Below, piece by piece: positions 14,186 through 28,878 of a stretch of 64,000 nt of DNA. A model generated the notes under the pieces. The model saw only the letters and a list, made by a program, of their open reading frames with translations, searched no databases and was not told the DNA's origin. Origin of the DNA: Fasciola hepatica (taxonomy: Eukaryota > Platyhelminthes > Trematoda > Plagiorchiida > Fasciolidae); assembly GCA_948099385.1 (NCBI GenBank), contig CANUEZ040000211.1, positions 216,501 through 280,500 on the forward strand. The letters run 5' to 3'. The translations under genes were made by a program, and so were the position numbers. Positions within the stretch are counted from its first letter, which is position 1. Every line of letters begins with the position of its first letter.

Positions 14186-17056
14186 AGTCATCAAACATCA
14201 TCCATCAATAATCAATCATCATAAATCAATCACCATCATCAATCATCAATCATCAATCATCAATCATCAATCATCAATCATCAATTATCAATCATCAATC
14301 ATCAATTATCAATCATCAATCATCAATAATCAATCATCAATCATCAATCATCAATCATCAATCATCAATTATCAATCATCAATCATCAATTATTAGTAAT
14401 CATTCATCATTCATGAATCATCAATCATCAACCATCAATCCTAAATCATCAATCATCAATCATCAATCGACAATCAGCAATCATTAATCATCATGCATCA
14501 AACATCAATCACCATCATCAATCATCAATCATCATTCATCAATCATCAATCATCAATTATCAATCATCAATCATCAATCATCTTTCATCAATCATCAATA
14601 ATCACTCATCAATCATCAATAATCAATCATCAATAATCAATCATCAATCATCAATCGACAATCTCCAATAATTCATCATCAATCATCGATCACCATTCGT
14701 CAACATTCAAAAAGTATACATCAGTTATGTATCGTCAAACAGCAATTATCAATCACCAAATATCAGTCCACAAATATCATTTATCAACCATCAGTAATCA
14801 ATCATAACTCACCAATCATCAATAATCAATTATCAATAATCAATCATCAATCATCAATCATAAATCATCAATCATCAATCAGCAATCATTAATCATCGAT
14901 CACCAAACGTCATTCATCAATCATCAATCATCAAACATCAAACACCATCATCAATCATCAATCATTCTTCATTTACCATCAATAATCTATTAATAATCAT
15001 CAATCATCAATCACCAATCAACAATCATCAATCATCATTCATCGTTCATCAATCGTCAATCATCAATCATCAATCATCAATCATCAAACATCAATGAGCA
15101 ATAATCAATCTACAATTGTCCGTTATCATTCATCAATCATCATTCATCAAAAATCAAACATCAATGATCAATCATCAATCATCAATCAAATATATTTAAT
15201 CATCAAACATCAATCACCAATCGTCAATCATCCATTGTCAACCACCAATTATCATTCATCCATCATCAATCATCAATCATTAAACAACAATCATCAATCA
15301 TCAATCATCAATCATCAATCATCAATCATCAATCATTGAAAATTGATCACCAAACATCATTCATCATTCTTCAATCATCAAACATCAAATACCATTATCA
15401 ATTATCAATCATCCTTCATCCATAACCAATAATCAATCAATAATCTTCAATCATCAATAACCATTCATCATTCACCAATCACCAATCATTAATCATCAAT
15501 CATCAATCGTCAATATTCAATCATCAATCATCAATCACCAATCAACAATCATCAATCATCAATCATCATTCATGAATCGTCAATCATCAATCATCAATTA
15601 TCAATCATCAATCATCAGTCATCAATCATCAATCATCAATCATCAACCATTATTAATCAATCATCAATCATCAATCATCAAAAATCAATAATCAATCAGC
15701 AATCATCAATCATCAATCATCAATCATCAATCATCAATCATCAATCACCAATCATCAATCATCAATCATCAATTATCAATCATCAATAATCAATCATCAA
15801 TCATCAATCACCATCATCAATCAATAATCATCAATCATCACTCATCATTTAAAAACATCAATGGTGAAGAATGAGTCAAAAGTGATCAAATATAATCCAT
15901 CAATTATCAATAGTCATACATCAATCACCATCATCAATCATCAATCATCAATCACCAATCATCAATGATCAATAATCAATCATCAATCATCAATCATCAG
16001 TCATCAATAACCAATCATCGATCATCAATCATCAATCATCATTCATCAATCATCAATCATCAATCATCAATCATCAAACATCAACCATCAATCGTCAATC
16101 ATCAAAAATGTATCAGCATTCATCAGTCATCAATAATCAATCATCAATCATCAATCATCAATCATCAATTGTAAATCATCGATCATCAATTCCTAATCAT
16201 CGACCATCGCTCATCAATCAGCAATCATCAATCAGCAATCATCAGTCATCAATCATCAATCAACAGTCATCAATCATCAATCATCAATCATCAATCATCA
16301 ATTATCATGCATTATTCATCAATCATCAATCATCAATCATCACTCATCAATATTCAAACATCAATCATCAATAATCATTCATAAATCATTAAACATCAAT
16401 CATCAATATTCAATAATCAATCATCAATCATCAATCATCAATCATCAATCATCAATCATCAATCATCAATCATCAATCATCAATCATCAATCATCAACCG
16501 ACAGTCAACAATCATCAATCATCAATCAACAATCACCTTCATCAGTCATCAATCATTAATCATCAATCATCAATAATCATTCATCAATCATCAATAATCA
16601 ATCATCCATCATCCATCATCAATCATCAATCATCAACCCTCAGTCATCAATCATCAATAACCAATCATCAATCATCAATCATCAATCATCAATCGACAGT
16701 CAACAATCATCAATCATCAATCAACAATCACCATCATCAATCATCAATCATTAATCATCAATCATCAATAATCATTCATCAATCATCAATAATCAATCAT
16801 CAATCATCAATCATCAATCACCAATCATCAATCATCAATCATCAATCGTCAATATTCAATCATCAATCATCAATCAACAATCAACAATCATCAATCAACA
16901 ATCATCCTTCATCAATCGTGAATCATCCAACATCGATTATCACTTATCAATCATCAATCATCAATGACCAATCGTCAATCTACAATTGTCAATTATCAAT
17001 AATCAATCATCAATCATCAATCATCATTATTGTCTCATCATTCACCAAACATCAAT

Positions 17057-17074
17057 GGTGACGAATCAGTCACC
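17057..17074. repeat. Perfect single palindrome, U1
   Basis: The site is GGTGAC-GAATCA-GTCACC. It lies 594 bp before the second member of the doublet at 17588/17651. The same 594-bp offset holds in four other units. Confidence 0.85.
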
Positions 17075-17587
17075 AGTCATCTCACATCACCCATTAATAA
17101 TCAATCATCATACATCAATCACCATCATCAATCATCAATCATCAATAATCAATCACCAATCAACAATCATCAATCATCAATCATCGTTCATCAATCGTAA
17201 ATAATCAATTATCAATCATCAATGACCAATAATCAATCTACAATTGTCCACTTTCAATCATCAATCGTCATTCATCAAACATCAAACATCACTGATCAAG
17301 CATCAATCATCAATCATCAATCATCAATAAACCATAATCAATCATCAATCAACATTCATCAATCATCAATTATCAATCATCAATCATCAATCATCAATAA
17401 TCGATAACCAAATATCAATCACAAATCATCAATCGTTAATTTTCAATCATCATTCAATAATCATCAATCATACGTCGACGATCATCAAACATCTATCACC
17501 AAACATTAATCATCAAACATCAATCAGCATTCATCAATCATCAATCATCAATCAGCATTCTTCACTCGTCAATCGCCAAACATGAAT

Positions 17588-17668
17588 GGTGAAAAATCAG
17601 TCACCAGTCCTCAAATATCATCAATGAATAATCAATCACTAAACATCAATGGTGACGAATCAGTCACC
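17588..17668. repeat. Palindrome doublet, U1
   Basis: Two copies begin 63 bp apart (nine heptamers). The first (17588-17605) is degenerate, GGTGAA on the left arm and an altered spacer; the second (17651-17668) is perfect. Confidence 0.85.
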
Positions 17669-18927
17669 AGTCATCAAATATCATTCATCAATAATCAATT
17701 ATCATACGTCAATCACCATCATCAATCATCAATCATCAATTACCAATCATCAATCATCAATCATCAATCATCAATCATCAATCATCAATCATCAATCGAT
17801 AGTCAACAATCATCAATCATCAATCAACAATCACCATCATCAGTCATCAATCATTAATCATCAATCATCAATTATCAAACATCAATCATCAATAATCAAT
17901 CATCCATCATCCATCATCAATCATCAATCATCAACCCTCAGTCATCAATCATCAATAACCAATCATCAATCATCAATCATCAATCATCAATCGACAGTCA
18001 ACAATCATCAATCATCAATCAACAATCACCATCATCAATCATCAATCATTAATCATCAATCATCAATAATCATTCATCAATCATCAATATACAATCATCA
18101 ATCATCAATCATCAATCAACAATAATCAATCATCAATCATCGATCATCAATCATCAATCATCACCCATCAAACAATAATCGTCATTAATAAATCATCAAT
18201 CATCGCTCACCATTCGTCAATTATCAAAAAATAATCATCAGTTATTTATCGTCAAACATCAATTATCAATCACCAAATATCAGTCATCAAATATGATTCA
18301 TCAATCATCAGTCATCAATCATCAATTGTAAAGAATCAATCAGCGGTCCTCAATCATCAATGATCAATAATCAATCATCGATCATCAATCATCAATGACC
18401 AATCATCAATCATCAATCATCCATTATCAACCACCAATCATCATTCATCCATTATCAATCATCAATCATTAAACATCAATCATCAATCATCAATCATCAA
18501 TCATCAATCATCAATAATAAATCATCAATCATCAATCATCAATCAATAATCCGCGACCACCAAACATCATTCTTCAATCAACAATCATCAAACATCAACC
18601 ACCATCATCAATCATCAATCAACCTTCATCCATCATCAATAATCAATCATTAATCATCAATCACCAATCATCAATCATCACTCATCAATCACCAATCATC
18701 AATGATCAATTATCAATCGTCAATATTCAATCATCAATTATCAATCAACAATCAACAATCATCAATCAACAATCAGCCTTCATCAATCGTGAATCATCCA
18801 ACATCGATTATCACTTATCAATCATCAATCATCAATGACCAATCGTCAATCTACAATTGTCAATTATCAATAATCAATCATCAATCATCAATCATCATTA
18901 TTGTCTCATCATTCACCAAACATCAAT

Positions 18928-18945
18928 GGTGACGAATCAGTCACC
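18928..18945. repeat. Perfect single palindrome, U2
   Basis: The site is GGTGAC-GAATCA-GTCACC, 594 bp before the perfect member at 19522. Confidence 0.85.
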
Positions 18946-19458
18946 AGTCATCTCACATCACCCATTAATAATCAATCATCATACATCAATCACCATCATC
19001 AATCATCAATCATCAATCATCAATCACCAATCAACAATCATCAATCATCAATAATCGTTCATCAATCGTAAATAATCAATTATCAATCATCAATGACCAA
19101 TTATCAATCTACAATTGTCCACTTTCAATCATCAATCGTCATTCATCAAACATCAAACATCACTGATCAAGCATCAATCATCAATCATCAATCATCGATA
19201 AACCATAATCAATCATCAATCAACATTCATCAATCATCAATTATCAATCATCAATCATCAATCATCAATAATCGATAACCAAATATCAATCACAAATCAT
19301 CAATCGTTAATTTTCAATCATCATTCAATAATCATCAATCATACGTCGACGATCATCAAACATCTATCACCAAACATTAATCATCAAACATCAATCAGCA
19401 TTCATCAATCATCAATCATCAATCATCATTCTTCACTCGTCAATCGCCAAACATGAAT

Positions 19459-19539
19459 GGTGAAGAATCAGTCACCAGTCCTCAAATATCATCAATGAAT
19501 AATCAATCACTAAACATCAATGGTGACGAATCAGTCACC
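19459..19539. repeat. Palindrome doublet, U2
   Basis: The first copy (19459-19476) has GGTGAA on the left arm; the second (19522-19539) is perfect. The start-to-start spacing is 63 bp. Confidence 0.85.
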
Positions 19540-21015
19540 AGTCATCAAATATCATTCATCAATAATCAATTATCATACGCCAATCACCATCATCAATCAT
19601 CAATCATCAATCATCAATCATCAATTTTAAATCATCGATCATCAATTCCTAATCATCGACCATAGCTCATCAATCAGCAATCATCAATCAGCAATCATCA
19701 ATCATCAATCATCAATCAACAGTCATCAATCATCAATCATCAATCATCAATCATCAATTATCATGCATTATTCATCAATCATCAATCATCAATCATCACT
19801 CATCAATATTCAAATATCAATCATCAATAATCATTCATAAATCATTAAACATCAATCATCAATATTCAATAATCAATCATCAATCATCAATCATCAATCA
19901 TCAATCATCAATCATCAATCATCAATCATCAATCATCAATCATCAATCGACAGTCAACAATCATCAATCATCAATCAACAATCACCATCATCAGTCATCA
20001 ATCATTAATCATCAATCATCAATAATCATTCATCAATCATCAATAATCAATCATCCATCATCCATCATCAATCATCAATCATCAACCCTCAGTCATCAAT
20101 CATCAATAACCAATCATCAATCATCAATCATCAATCATCAATCGACAGTCAAAAATCATCAATCATCAATCAACAATCACCATCATCAATCATCAATCAT
20201 CAATCACCAATCATCAATCATCAATCATCGATCATCAATCATCAATCATCACCCATCAATCATTAATCGTCATTAATAAATCATCAATCATCGCTCACCA
20301 TTCGTCAACTATCAAAAAATAATCATCAGTTATTTATCGTCAAACGTCAATTATCAATCACCAAATATCAGTCATGAAATATGATTCATCAATCATCAGT
20401 CATCAATCATCAATTGTAAAGAATCAATCACCGGTCCTCAATCATCAATGATCAATAATCAATCATCGATCATCAATCATCAATGACCAATCATCAATCA
20501 TCAATCATCCATTATCAACCACCAATCATCATTCATCCATTATCAATCATCAATCATTAAACATCAATCATCAATCATCAATCATCAATCATCAATCATC
20601 AATAATAAATCATCAATCATCAATCATCAATCAATAATCCGCGACCACCAAACATCATTCTTCAATCAACAATCATCAAACATCAACCACCATCATCAAT
20701 CATCAATCAACCTTCATCCATCATCAATAATCAATCATTATTCATCAATCACCAATCATCAATCATCACTCATCAATCACCAATCATCAATCATCAATCA
20801 TCAATCGTCAATAGTCAATCATCAATCATCAATCAACAATCAACAATCATCAATCAACAATCAGCCTTCATCAATCGTGAATCATCCAACATCGATTATC
20901 ACTTATCAATCATCAATCATCAATGACCAATCGTCAATCTACAATTGTCAATTATCAATAATCAATCATCAATCATCAATCATCATTAATGTCTCATCAT
21001 TCACCAAACATCAAT

Positions 21016-21033
21016 GGTGACGAATCAGTCACC
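21016..21033. repeat. Perfect single palindrome, U3
   Basis: The site is GGTGAC-GAATCA-GTCACC, 594 bp before the perfect member at 21610. Confidence 0.85.
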
Positions 21034-21546
21034 AGTCATCTCACATCACCCATTAATAATCAATCATCATACATCAATCACCATCATCAATCATCAATAA
21101 TCAATCATCATTCACCAATCAACAATCATCAATCATCAATCATCGTTCATCAATCGTAAATAATCTATTATCAATCATCAATGACCAATTATCAATCTAC
21201 AATTGTCCACTTTCAATCATCAATCGTCATTCATCAAACATCAAACATCACTGATCAAGCATCAATCATCAATCATCAATCATCAATAAACCATAATCAA
21301 TCATCAATCAACATTCATCAATCATCAATTATCAATCATCAATCATCAAGCATCAATAATCGATAACCAAATATCAATCACAAATCATCAATCGTTAATT
21401 TTCAATCATCATTCAATAATCATCAATCATACGTCGACGATCATCAAACATCTATCACCAAACATTAATCATCAAACATCAATCAGCATTCATCAATCAT
21501 CAATCATCAATCATCATTCTTCACTCGTCAATCGCCAAACATGAAT

Positions 21547-21627
21547 GGTGAAGAATCAGTCACCAGTCCTCAAATATCATCAATGAATAATCAATCACTA
21601 AACATCAATGGTGACGAATCAGTCACC
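21547..21627. repeat. Palindrome doublet, U3
   Basis: The first copy (21547-21564) has GGTGAA; the second (21610-21627) is perfect. Spacing is 63 bp. Confidence 0.85.
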
Positions 21628-22173
21628 AGTCATCAAATATCATTCATCAATAATCAATTATCATACGTCAATCACCATCATCAATCATCAATCATCAATC
21701 ATCAATCACCAATCAACAATCATCAATCATCAATCATCAATCATAAATCAACAACTATTTAACATCAGACATCAATAATCAATCACCAATCATCATTCAT
21801 CAATCATTAATCATCAATCGACAGTCATCAATCATCAATCATTAATCGACAATCACCATCATCAATCATCAATCATCAATCATCAATCATCAATCATCAA
21901 TTATCAAACATCAATCATCAATAATCAATCACCAAAAACCAATCATCAATAATCAATCATCAATCATCAATCATCAATCATCAATTATCAATCATCAGTC
22001 ATCAATTATCAACCATCAATCCTCCATTATCAATCAGCAATCATCAATCATCAATCATCAATCATCAATCATCAATCGACAATCATCAATCATCAATCAT
22101 CAATCAACAATCACCATCATCAATCATCAATCATCAATCATCGTTCATCAATCATCAATCCCAAAACATCAAT

Positions 22174-22191
22174 GTTGACGAACCAGTCACC
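22174..22191. repeat. Variant palindrome GTTGAC-GAACCA-GTCACC
   Basis: The left arm has one mismatch and the spacer is altered to GAACCA, preceded by CCCAAAACATCAAT. The same linked changes occur at 28274, 31516 and 32178, so this is a separate lineage of the motif. Confidence 0.8.
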
Positions 22192-22832
22192 AGTGATCAA
22201 ACGTCATCCATCAGTAATCAAAGATCACACATAAATCACCATCATCAATCTTCAAACATCGATCATCAATCATCAATAATCATTAATCAATCATCAATCA
22301 TCAATCATCAATCATCAGTCATCAATCATCAATCATCAATCATCAATCATCGATCATCAATCGTCAATCATTGGACATCAATAATCATCCATCAATCATC
22401 AATCAATAATCATCGACAACCAAACATCATTCATCAATCATTAATCATCAAACATCAATCACCATCATCAATCATCAATCATCCTTCATCCATCATCAAT
22501 AATCAATCAATAATCATCAATCATCAATCTTCAATCATCATTCACCAAACACCAATCATCAATCAACAATCGTCAATCGTCAATATTCAATCATCAATCA
22601 TCAACAATCAACAATCAACAATCATCAATCATCAATCATCGTTCAGCAATGGTCAATCATCAATCATCGATCATCAGTCATCAATCCTCAAACATCAATG
22701 ACCAATCATCAATCTACAATTGTCCATTATCAATCATCAATCATCATTCATGAAACGTCAAACATCAATGATCAATAATCAATCATCAATCATCAATCAT
22801 GATTCATCACTCATCAATCACCAAACATCAAT

Positions 22833-22913
22833 GGTGACGAATCAGTCACCAGTCCTCAAACATAATCCATCAATAATCAATCACCAAATATCAATGGTGA
22901 CGAATCCGTCACC
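22833..22913. repeat. Palindrome doublet with two perfect pairs of arms
   Basis: Copies at 22833-22850 and 22896-22913 both have perfect arms; the second has a GAATCC spacer. Spacing is 63 bp. Confidence 0.85.
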
Positions 22914-23538
22914 AGTCATCTAACATCAACCATCAATACTCAATCATCATATATCAATCACCATCATCAATCATCAATCATCAATCAACAATCACCAACC
23001 ATCAATCATAAATCATCAATCGACAATATTCCATCATCGATCATCAATCACCAAACAACAATCATCAATAATCAATCATCGTTCATCAATCGTAAATCAT
23101 CAATCATCAATCATCAATGACCAATAATCAATCTACAATTGTCCACAATCAATCACCAATCGTCATTCATCAAAAATCAAAAACCAATGATCAAGCATCA
23201 ATCACCAATCATCAATCATCAATAAACCATAATCAATCATCAATCAATATTCATCAATCATCAATTATGAATCATCAATTATCAACCACCAATCATCGAT
23301 AACCGAACATCAATCACAAATCATCAATCGGTAATTTTCAATCATCATTCAATAATCATCAATCATAAATCGACGATCATCAAACACCAAACACCAAACA
23401 TCAATCATCAAACATCAATCATCAATCATCAATGATAAATCACCAATCATCAATCATCATTATTCAATCGTCAATCATCAATCATCAATCATTAATCATC
23501 AATCATCATTCATCACTAATCAATCACCAAACATCAAT

Positions 23539-23556
23539 GGTGACGAATCAGTCACC
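23539..23556. repeat. Perfect single palindrome
   Basis: The site is GGTGAC-GAATCA-GTCACC in heptamer satellite, followed by CAGTCATCAAACATCATCCA as in other copies. Confidence 0.85.
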
Positions 23557-25242
23557 AGTCATCAAACATCATCCATTAATAATCAATAGTCATACATCAA
23601 TCACCATCATCAATAATCAATCATCAATCATCAATTATCAATAATCAATAATCAATAATCAATCAACAATCATCAATCATCAATCATCAGTCAATATTCA
23701 TCAATAATTGATCAACTATCATCAAGCACCAATGACCAATTATCAATCATTAATCATCAATCATCAATCATCAATCATCAACCATCAATCATCAATCATC
23801 AATCATCGATCATCAATCATCAATCATCAATCATCAATCATTATTCATCAATCATCATTCACCAACATCAATCATCAATCATCATTCATCAACCATCAAT
23901 CATCAATCAACCATCATCAATAATCATTCATTAATCATCAATCATCACTCATCAATCATCAATCATCAATCACCAATCACCAATCATCAATCATCAATAA
24001 TCAATCGTCAATATTCAATCATCAATCTTCAAACATCAATCATCAGACATCAATCACCATCATCAATCATCAATCATCAATCATCAATCATCAATCATCA
24101 ATAATCAATCATCAATCATCAATAATCAATAATCAATCATCAATCATCAATAACCAATCATCCATCAACAATCGTCAATCATCATTCATCAATCATCAAT
24201 CATCAATCATCAATCTTCAATCATCAATAATCATTCACCAATAATCAATGATCACTCATCAATCATCAATCATCAATCACCAATCATCAATCATCAATCA
24301 TCGATCACCAATCATCAATCATCAATCATCAATCAATAATCGTCAATAATCAATCATCAATCATCGATCACCAATCTTCAACAATCAAAAAATAATCATC
24401 AGTTATATATAACCAAACATCAGTTATCAATCACCAAACATCAGTCATCAAATATCATTCATCAATCATCAGTCATCAATCATCAATTGTCAAGAATCAA
24501 TCACAAGTCATCAATCATCAATCATCAATCATCAATCATATATCTTCACTCATCAATCATCAATAATCAATCATCAATCATCAATCATCGTTCATCAATC
24601 ATCATTCATCCATCAACAATCATCAATCAAATAACATCCATCATTCATCATCAATCATCAATCATCAATCATCAATAATCAATCATCAATCACCAATCAT
24701 TAATCATCGATCACCAAACATCATTCATCATTCATCAATCATGTGTCATCAATCAACAATCATCAGTTATCAATCATCAATCACCATTTACCATTCATCA
24801 ATCACCAATCATTAATCATCAATCATCAATCGTCAATATTAAGTCATCAATCATCAATCACAAATCATCAATCATCAATCATCAATCATCAATCATCAAT
24901 AATTAATCATCAGTCATCAATCATCAATCATCAATCATCAATAATCAATAATCAATCATTAATCATCAATCATCAATCAACAATCATCAATCATCAATCA
25001 TCAATCATCAATTATCAATCATCGATCATCGCTCATCAATCATCAATCGTCAATCATCAATCATCAATCATCAATCATCAATCATCAATCATAAATCATC
25101 AATCATCAATCGACAATAATCAATCATCAATCGTCAATCATCAATCGACAAAAATCATTCATCAATCATCCATCATTCCTCACCATCATCAATCATCAAT
25201 CGTCAATCATCAATAATCACTCGTCAAAAAGAAAACATCAAT

Positions 25243-25260
25243 GGTGACGCATCAGTCACC
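25243..25260. repeat. Palindrome with changed spacer
   Basis: The arms GGTGAC and GTCACC are intact while the spacer is GCATCA rather than GAATCA. Confidence 0.83.
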
Positions 25261-26548
25261 AGTGATCAAACATTATCCATCAATTATAAATAGTCATACA
25301 TCAATCACCATCATCAAACATCAATCATCAATAAACAATAAGCAATAACCAATAATCAATCACCAACCATCAATCATCAATCATCAATCATCAATCATCA
25401 ATCATCAATCATCAATCACCAATTTTCATGCATTATTCATCAATCATCAATCATCAATCATCAATCACCAATCATCCATCATCAATCATCAATCAACAAT
25501 CATCAATCATCAATCATCAGTCATCAAACATCAATAATCAATCATCAATCATCAATTATCAATCAACAATCATCTATCATCAATAATCAATCATCCATCA
25601 TCAATCATCAATCATCAACCGACAGTCATCAATCATCAATCGTCAATCAACAATCACCATCATCAATCATCAATCATCAATCATCAATCATCAATAATCA
25701 TTCATCAATCATCAATCATCAATCATCAATCATCAATCATCAATCACCAATCAACAATCATCAATCATCGATCATCAATCATCAATCATCACCCATCAAT
25801 CAATAATCGTCAATAAAAAATCATCAATCATCGCTCACCATTCGTCAACTATCAAAAAATAATCATCAGCTATTTATCGTCAAACATCAATTATCAATCA
25901 TCAAATATCAGTCATCAAATATCATTCATCAAACATCAGTCATCAATCATCAATTGTAAAGAATCAATCACCAGTCCTCAATCATCAATGATCAATAATC
26001 AATCATATATTTTCAATCATCAATCATCAATCATCAATCATCAATCATCCATTATCAACCACCAATCATCATTCATCCATTATCAATCATCAATCATTAA
26101 ACATCAATCATCAATCATCAATCATCAATCATCAATCATCAATAATAAATCATCAATCATCAATCATCAATCAATAATCCGCGACCATCAAACATCATTC
26201 TTCAATCAACAATCATCAAACATCAACCACCATCATCAATCATCAATCAACCTTCATCCATCATCAATAATCAATCATTAATCATCAATCACCAATCATC
26301 AATCATCACTCATCAATCACTAATAATCAATCATCAATCCTCAATATTCAAACATCAATCATCAATCAACAATCAACAATCATCAATCATCAATCATCCT
26401 TCATCAATCGTGAATCATCCAACATCGATTATCAATTATCAATCATCAATCATCAATGACCGATCATCAATCTACAATTGTCAATTATCAATAATCAATC
26501 ATCAATCATCAATCATCATTAATGTCTCATCATTCACCAAACATCAAT

Positions 26549-26566
26549 GGTGACGAATCAGTCACC
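26549..26566. repeat. Perfect single palindrome, U4
   Basis: The site is GGTGAC-GAATCA-GTCACC, 594 bp before the member at 27143. Confidence 0.85.
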
Positions 26567-27079
26567 AGTCATCTCACATCACCCATTAATAATCAATCAT
26601 CATACATCAATCACCATCATCAATCATCAATCATCAATCATCAATCACCAATCAACAATCATCAATCATCAATCATCGTTCGTCAATCGTAAATAATCAA
26701 TTATCAATCATCAATGACCAATAATCAATCTACAATTGTCCACTTTCAATCATCAATCGTCATTCATCAAACATCAAACATCACTGATCAAGCATCAATC
26801 ATCAATCATCAATCATCAATAAACCATAATCAATCATCAATCAACATTCATCAATCATCAATTATCAATCATCAATCATCAATCAACAATAATCGACAAC
26901 CAAATATCAATCACAAATCATCAATCGTTACTTTTCAATCATCATTCAAAAATCATCAATCATACGTCGACGATCATCAAACATCTATCACCAAACATTA
27001 ATCATCAAACATCAATCAGCATTCATCAATCATCAATCATCAATCATCATTCTTCACTCGTCAATCGCCAAACATGGAT

Positions 27080-27160
27080 GGTGAAGAATCAGTCACCAGT
27101 CCTCAAATATCATCCATGAATAATCTATCACCAAACATCAATGGTGACGAATCAGTCACA
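27080..27160. repeat. Palindrome doublet, both members degenerate
   Basis: The first copy (27080-27097) has GGTGAA on the left; the second (27143-27160) ends GTCACA. The 63-bp spacing is kept. Confidence 0.83.
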
Positions 27161-28273
27161 AGTCATCAAATATCATTCATCAATAATCAATTATCATACA
27201 TCAATCACCATCATCAATAATCAATCATCAATCATCAATCAACAATCGTCAATCATCAATCACCAAACGTCAATATTCCATTATCTATCATCAATCACCA
27301 ATCAACGATCATCAATCATCAATCATGAATCATCAAACGTAAATCATCAGTCATCATTTATCGATCATCGATCATCAATGACCAATCATCAATCAACAAT
27401 TGTCCATTATCAATCATCAATGATCATTCATCAAACATCAAATATCAATGATCAATCAACAATCATCAATCATCGATCATCAATAATCCATCATCAATCA
27501 TCAATCAACATTCATCAATCATCAATTATCAATCATCAATCATCAATCACCAATCATCAATCATCAATCATCAATCATAAATCAACAATCATTTATCATC
27601 AGATATCAATAATCAATCATCAATCATCATTCATCAATCACCAGTCATCAATCATCAATCATCAATCATCGATAACCGAACATCAATCACAATTCATCAA
27701 CCGTTAATTTTCAAACATCATTCAATAATCATCAGTCATACATCGACGATAATCAAACATCAATCACCAAAAATCAATCATCAAATATCAATCATCAATC
27801 ATCAATCATCAATCATCAATCATCAATCATCATTCATCAATCATCAATCATCAATCATCGAACATCAGTAATCAATCATCAATAATCCATCATCAACCAT
27901 CAATCATCAATCATCAATCGACAGTCATCAATCATCAATCAACAATCACCTTCATCAATCATCAATCATCAATCATCGATCATCAATAATCATTAATCAA
28001 TCACCAAAAATCAATCATCTATCATCAATCATCAATCATCAATCATGAATCATAAATCATCAATCATCAATCATCAATCATCAATTATAAATCATCAATC
28101 ATCAACTATCAATCCTCAATCATCCATTATCAATCAGCAATCATCAATCATCAATCATCAATCATCAATCATCAATCGACAATCATCAATCATCAATCAT
28201 CAATCAAAAATCACCATCATCCATCATCAATCATCAATCATCGGTCATCAATCATCAATCCCAAAACATCAAT

Positions 28274-28291
28274 GTTGACGAACCAGTCACC
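28274..28291. repeat. Variant palindrome GTTGAC-GAACCA-GTCACC
   Basis: This copy has the same linked changes as the one at 22174, with the same CCCAAAACATCAAT lead-in. Confidence 0.8.
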
Positions 28292-28797
28292 AGTCATCAA
28301 ACGTAATCCATCAGTAATCAATCATCACACATCAATCACCATCATCAATCACCAATCATCGATCATCAATCATCAATAATCATTAATCAATCCTCAATCA
28401 TCAATCATCAATCATCAATCATCAATCATCAATCATCAATCATCAATCATCATTCATCAATCATCAACTATCAATCATCAATCATCAATCATCAATCTTC
28501 AATCATCATTCACCAAACACCAATCATCAATCAACAATCATCAATCGTCAATATTCAATCATCAATCATCAATCAACAATCAACAATCATCAATCATCAA
28601 TCATCGTTCAGCAATGGTCAATCATCAATCATCGATCATCAATCGTCAATCATCAATCATCAATGACTAATCATCAATCTACAATTGTCCATTATCAATC
28701 ATCAATCATCATTCATGAAACGTCAAACATCAATGATCAATAATCCATCATCAATCATCAATCATGATTCATCACTTTTCAATCACCAAACATCAAT

Positions 28798-28878
28798 GGT
28801 GACGAATCAGTCACCAGTCCTCAAACATAATCCATCAATGATCAATCACCAAATATCAATGGTGACGAATCAGTCACC
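28798..28878. repeat. Perfect palindrome doublet
   Basis: Perfect copies lie at 28798-28815 and 28861-28878, spaced 63 bp. It corresponds to the doublet at 22833, 5965 bp upstream. Confidence 0.85.

Larger units (their letters stand above)
9221..16870 (+). repeat. Satellite with complete set of marker sub-blocks
   Basis: The recurring order of landmarks is: the A-rich marker CAAAAAATAATCATCAG (9950, 12290, 12835, 14705); CAATCTACAATTGTCC or its TTTTCC variant (10545, 13660, 15110); CGTTAATTTTCAATCA followed by a CGACGATCATC block (about 9250, 10870, 13980); and a GGTGACGAATCAGTCACC palindrome or its degenerate form (9468, 11057, 14168). Long runs of pure monomer separate them. Unit length varies from about 0.5 to 2.3 kb because heptamer runs expand and contract. 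No gene is visible. Confidence 0.8.
16871..18741 (+). repeat. Higher-order unit U1 (1871 bp)
   Basis: The unit starts at CAATCAACAATCAACAATCA and ends where the same start recurs at 18742. It contains a single palindrome at 17057, the CTACAATTGTCC marker near 17237, a CGTCGACG palindrome at 17473 and a palindrome doublet at 17588/17651. The next unit repeats all of these in the same order with few substitutions. Unit boundaries are conventional, chosen at the first recognisable shared base run. Confidence 0.88.
18742..20829 (+). repeat. Higher-order unit U2 (2088 bp)
   Basis: This is a near-identical tandem copy of U1, with the corresponding palindromes at 18928, 19459 and 19522. It is 217 bp longer than U1, which is exactly 31 heptamers, as expected if whole monomers were gained or lost. 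The segment near 19600-19860 also resembles 16150-16400, before U1, so the copies are mosaics rather than simple end-to-end duplications. Confidence 0.88.
20830..22560 (+). repeat. Higher-order unit U3 (partial copy of U1/U2)
   Basis: The copy starts at the same CAATCAACAATCAACAATCA landmark and is collinear with U2 through the palindromes at 21016, 21547 and 21610. After about 21700 it diverges into a region with the GTTGACGAACCAGTCACC variant at 22174. No gene is seen. Confidence 0.82.
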
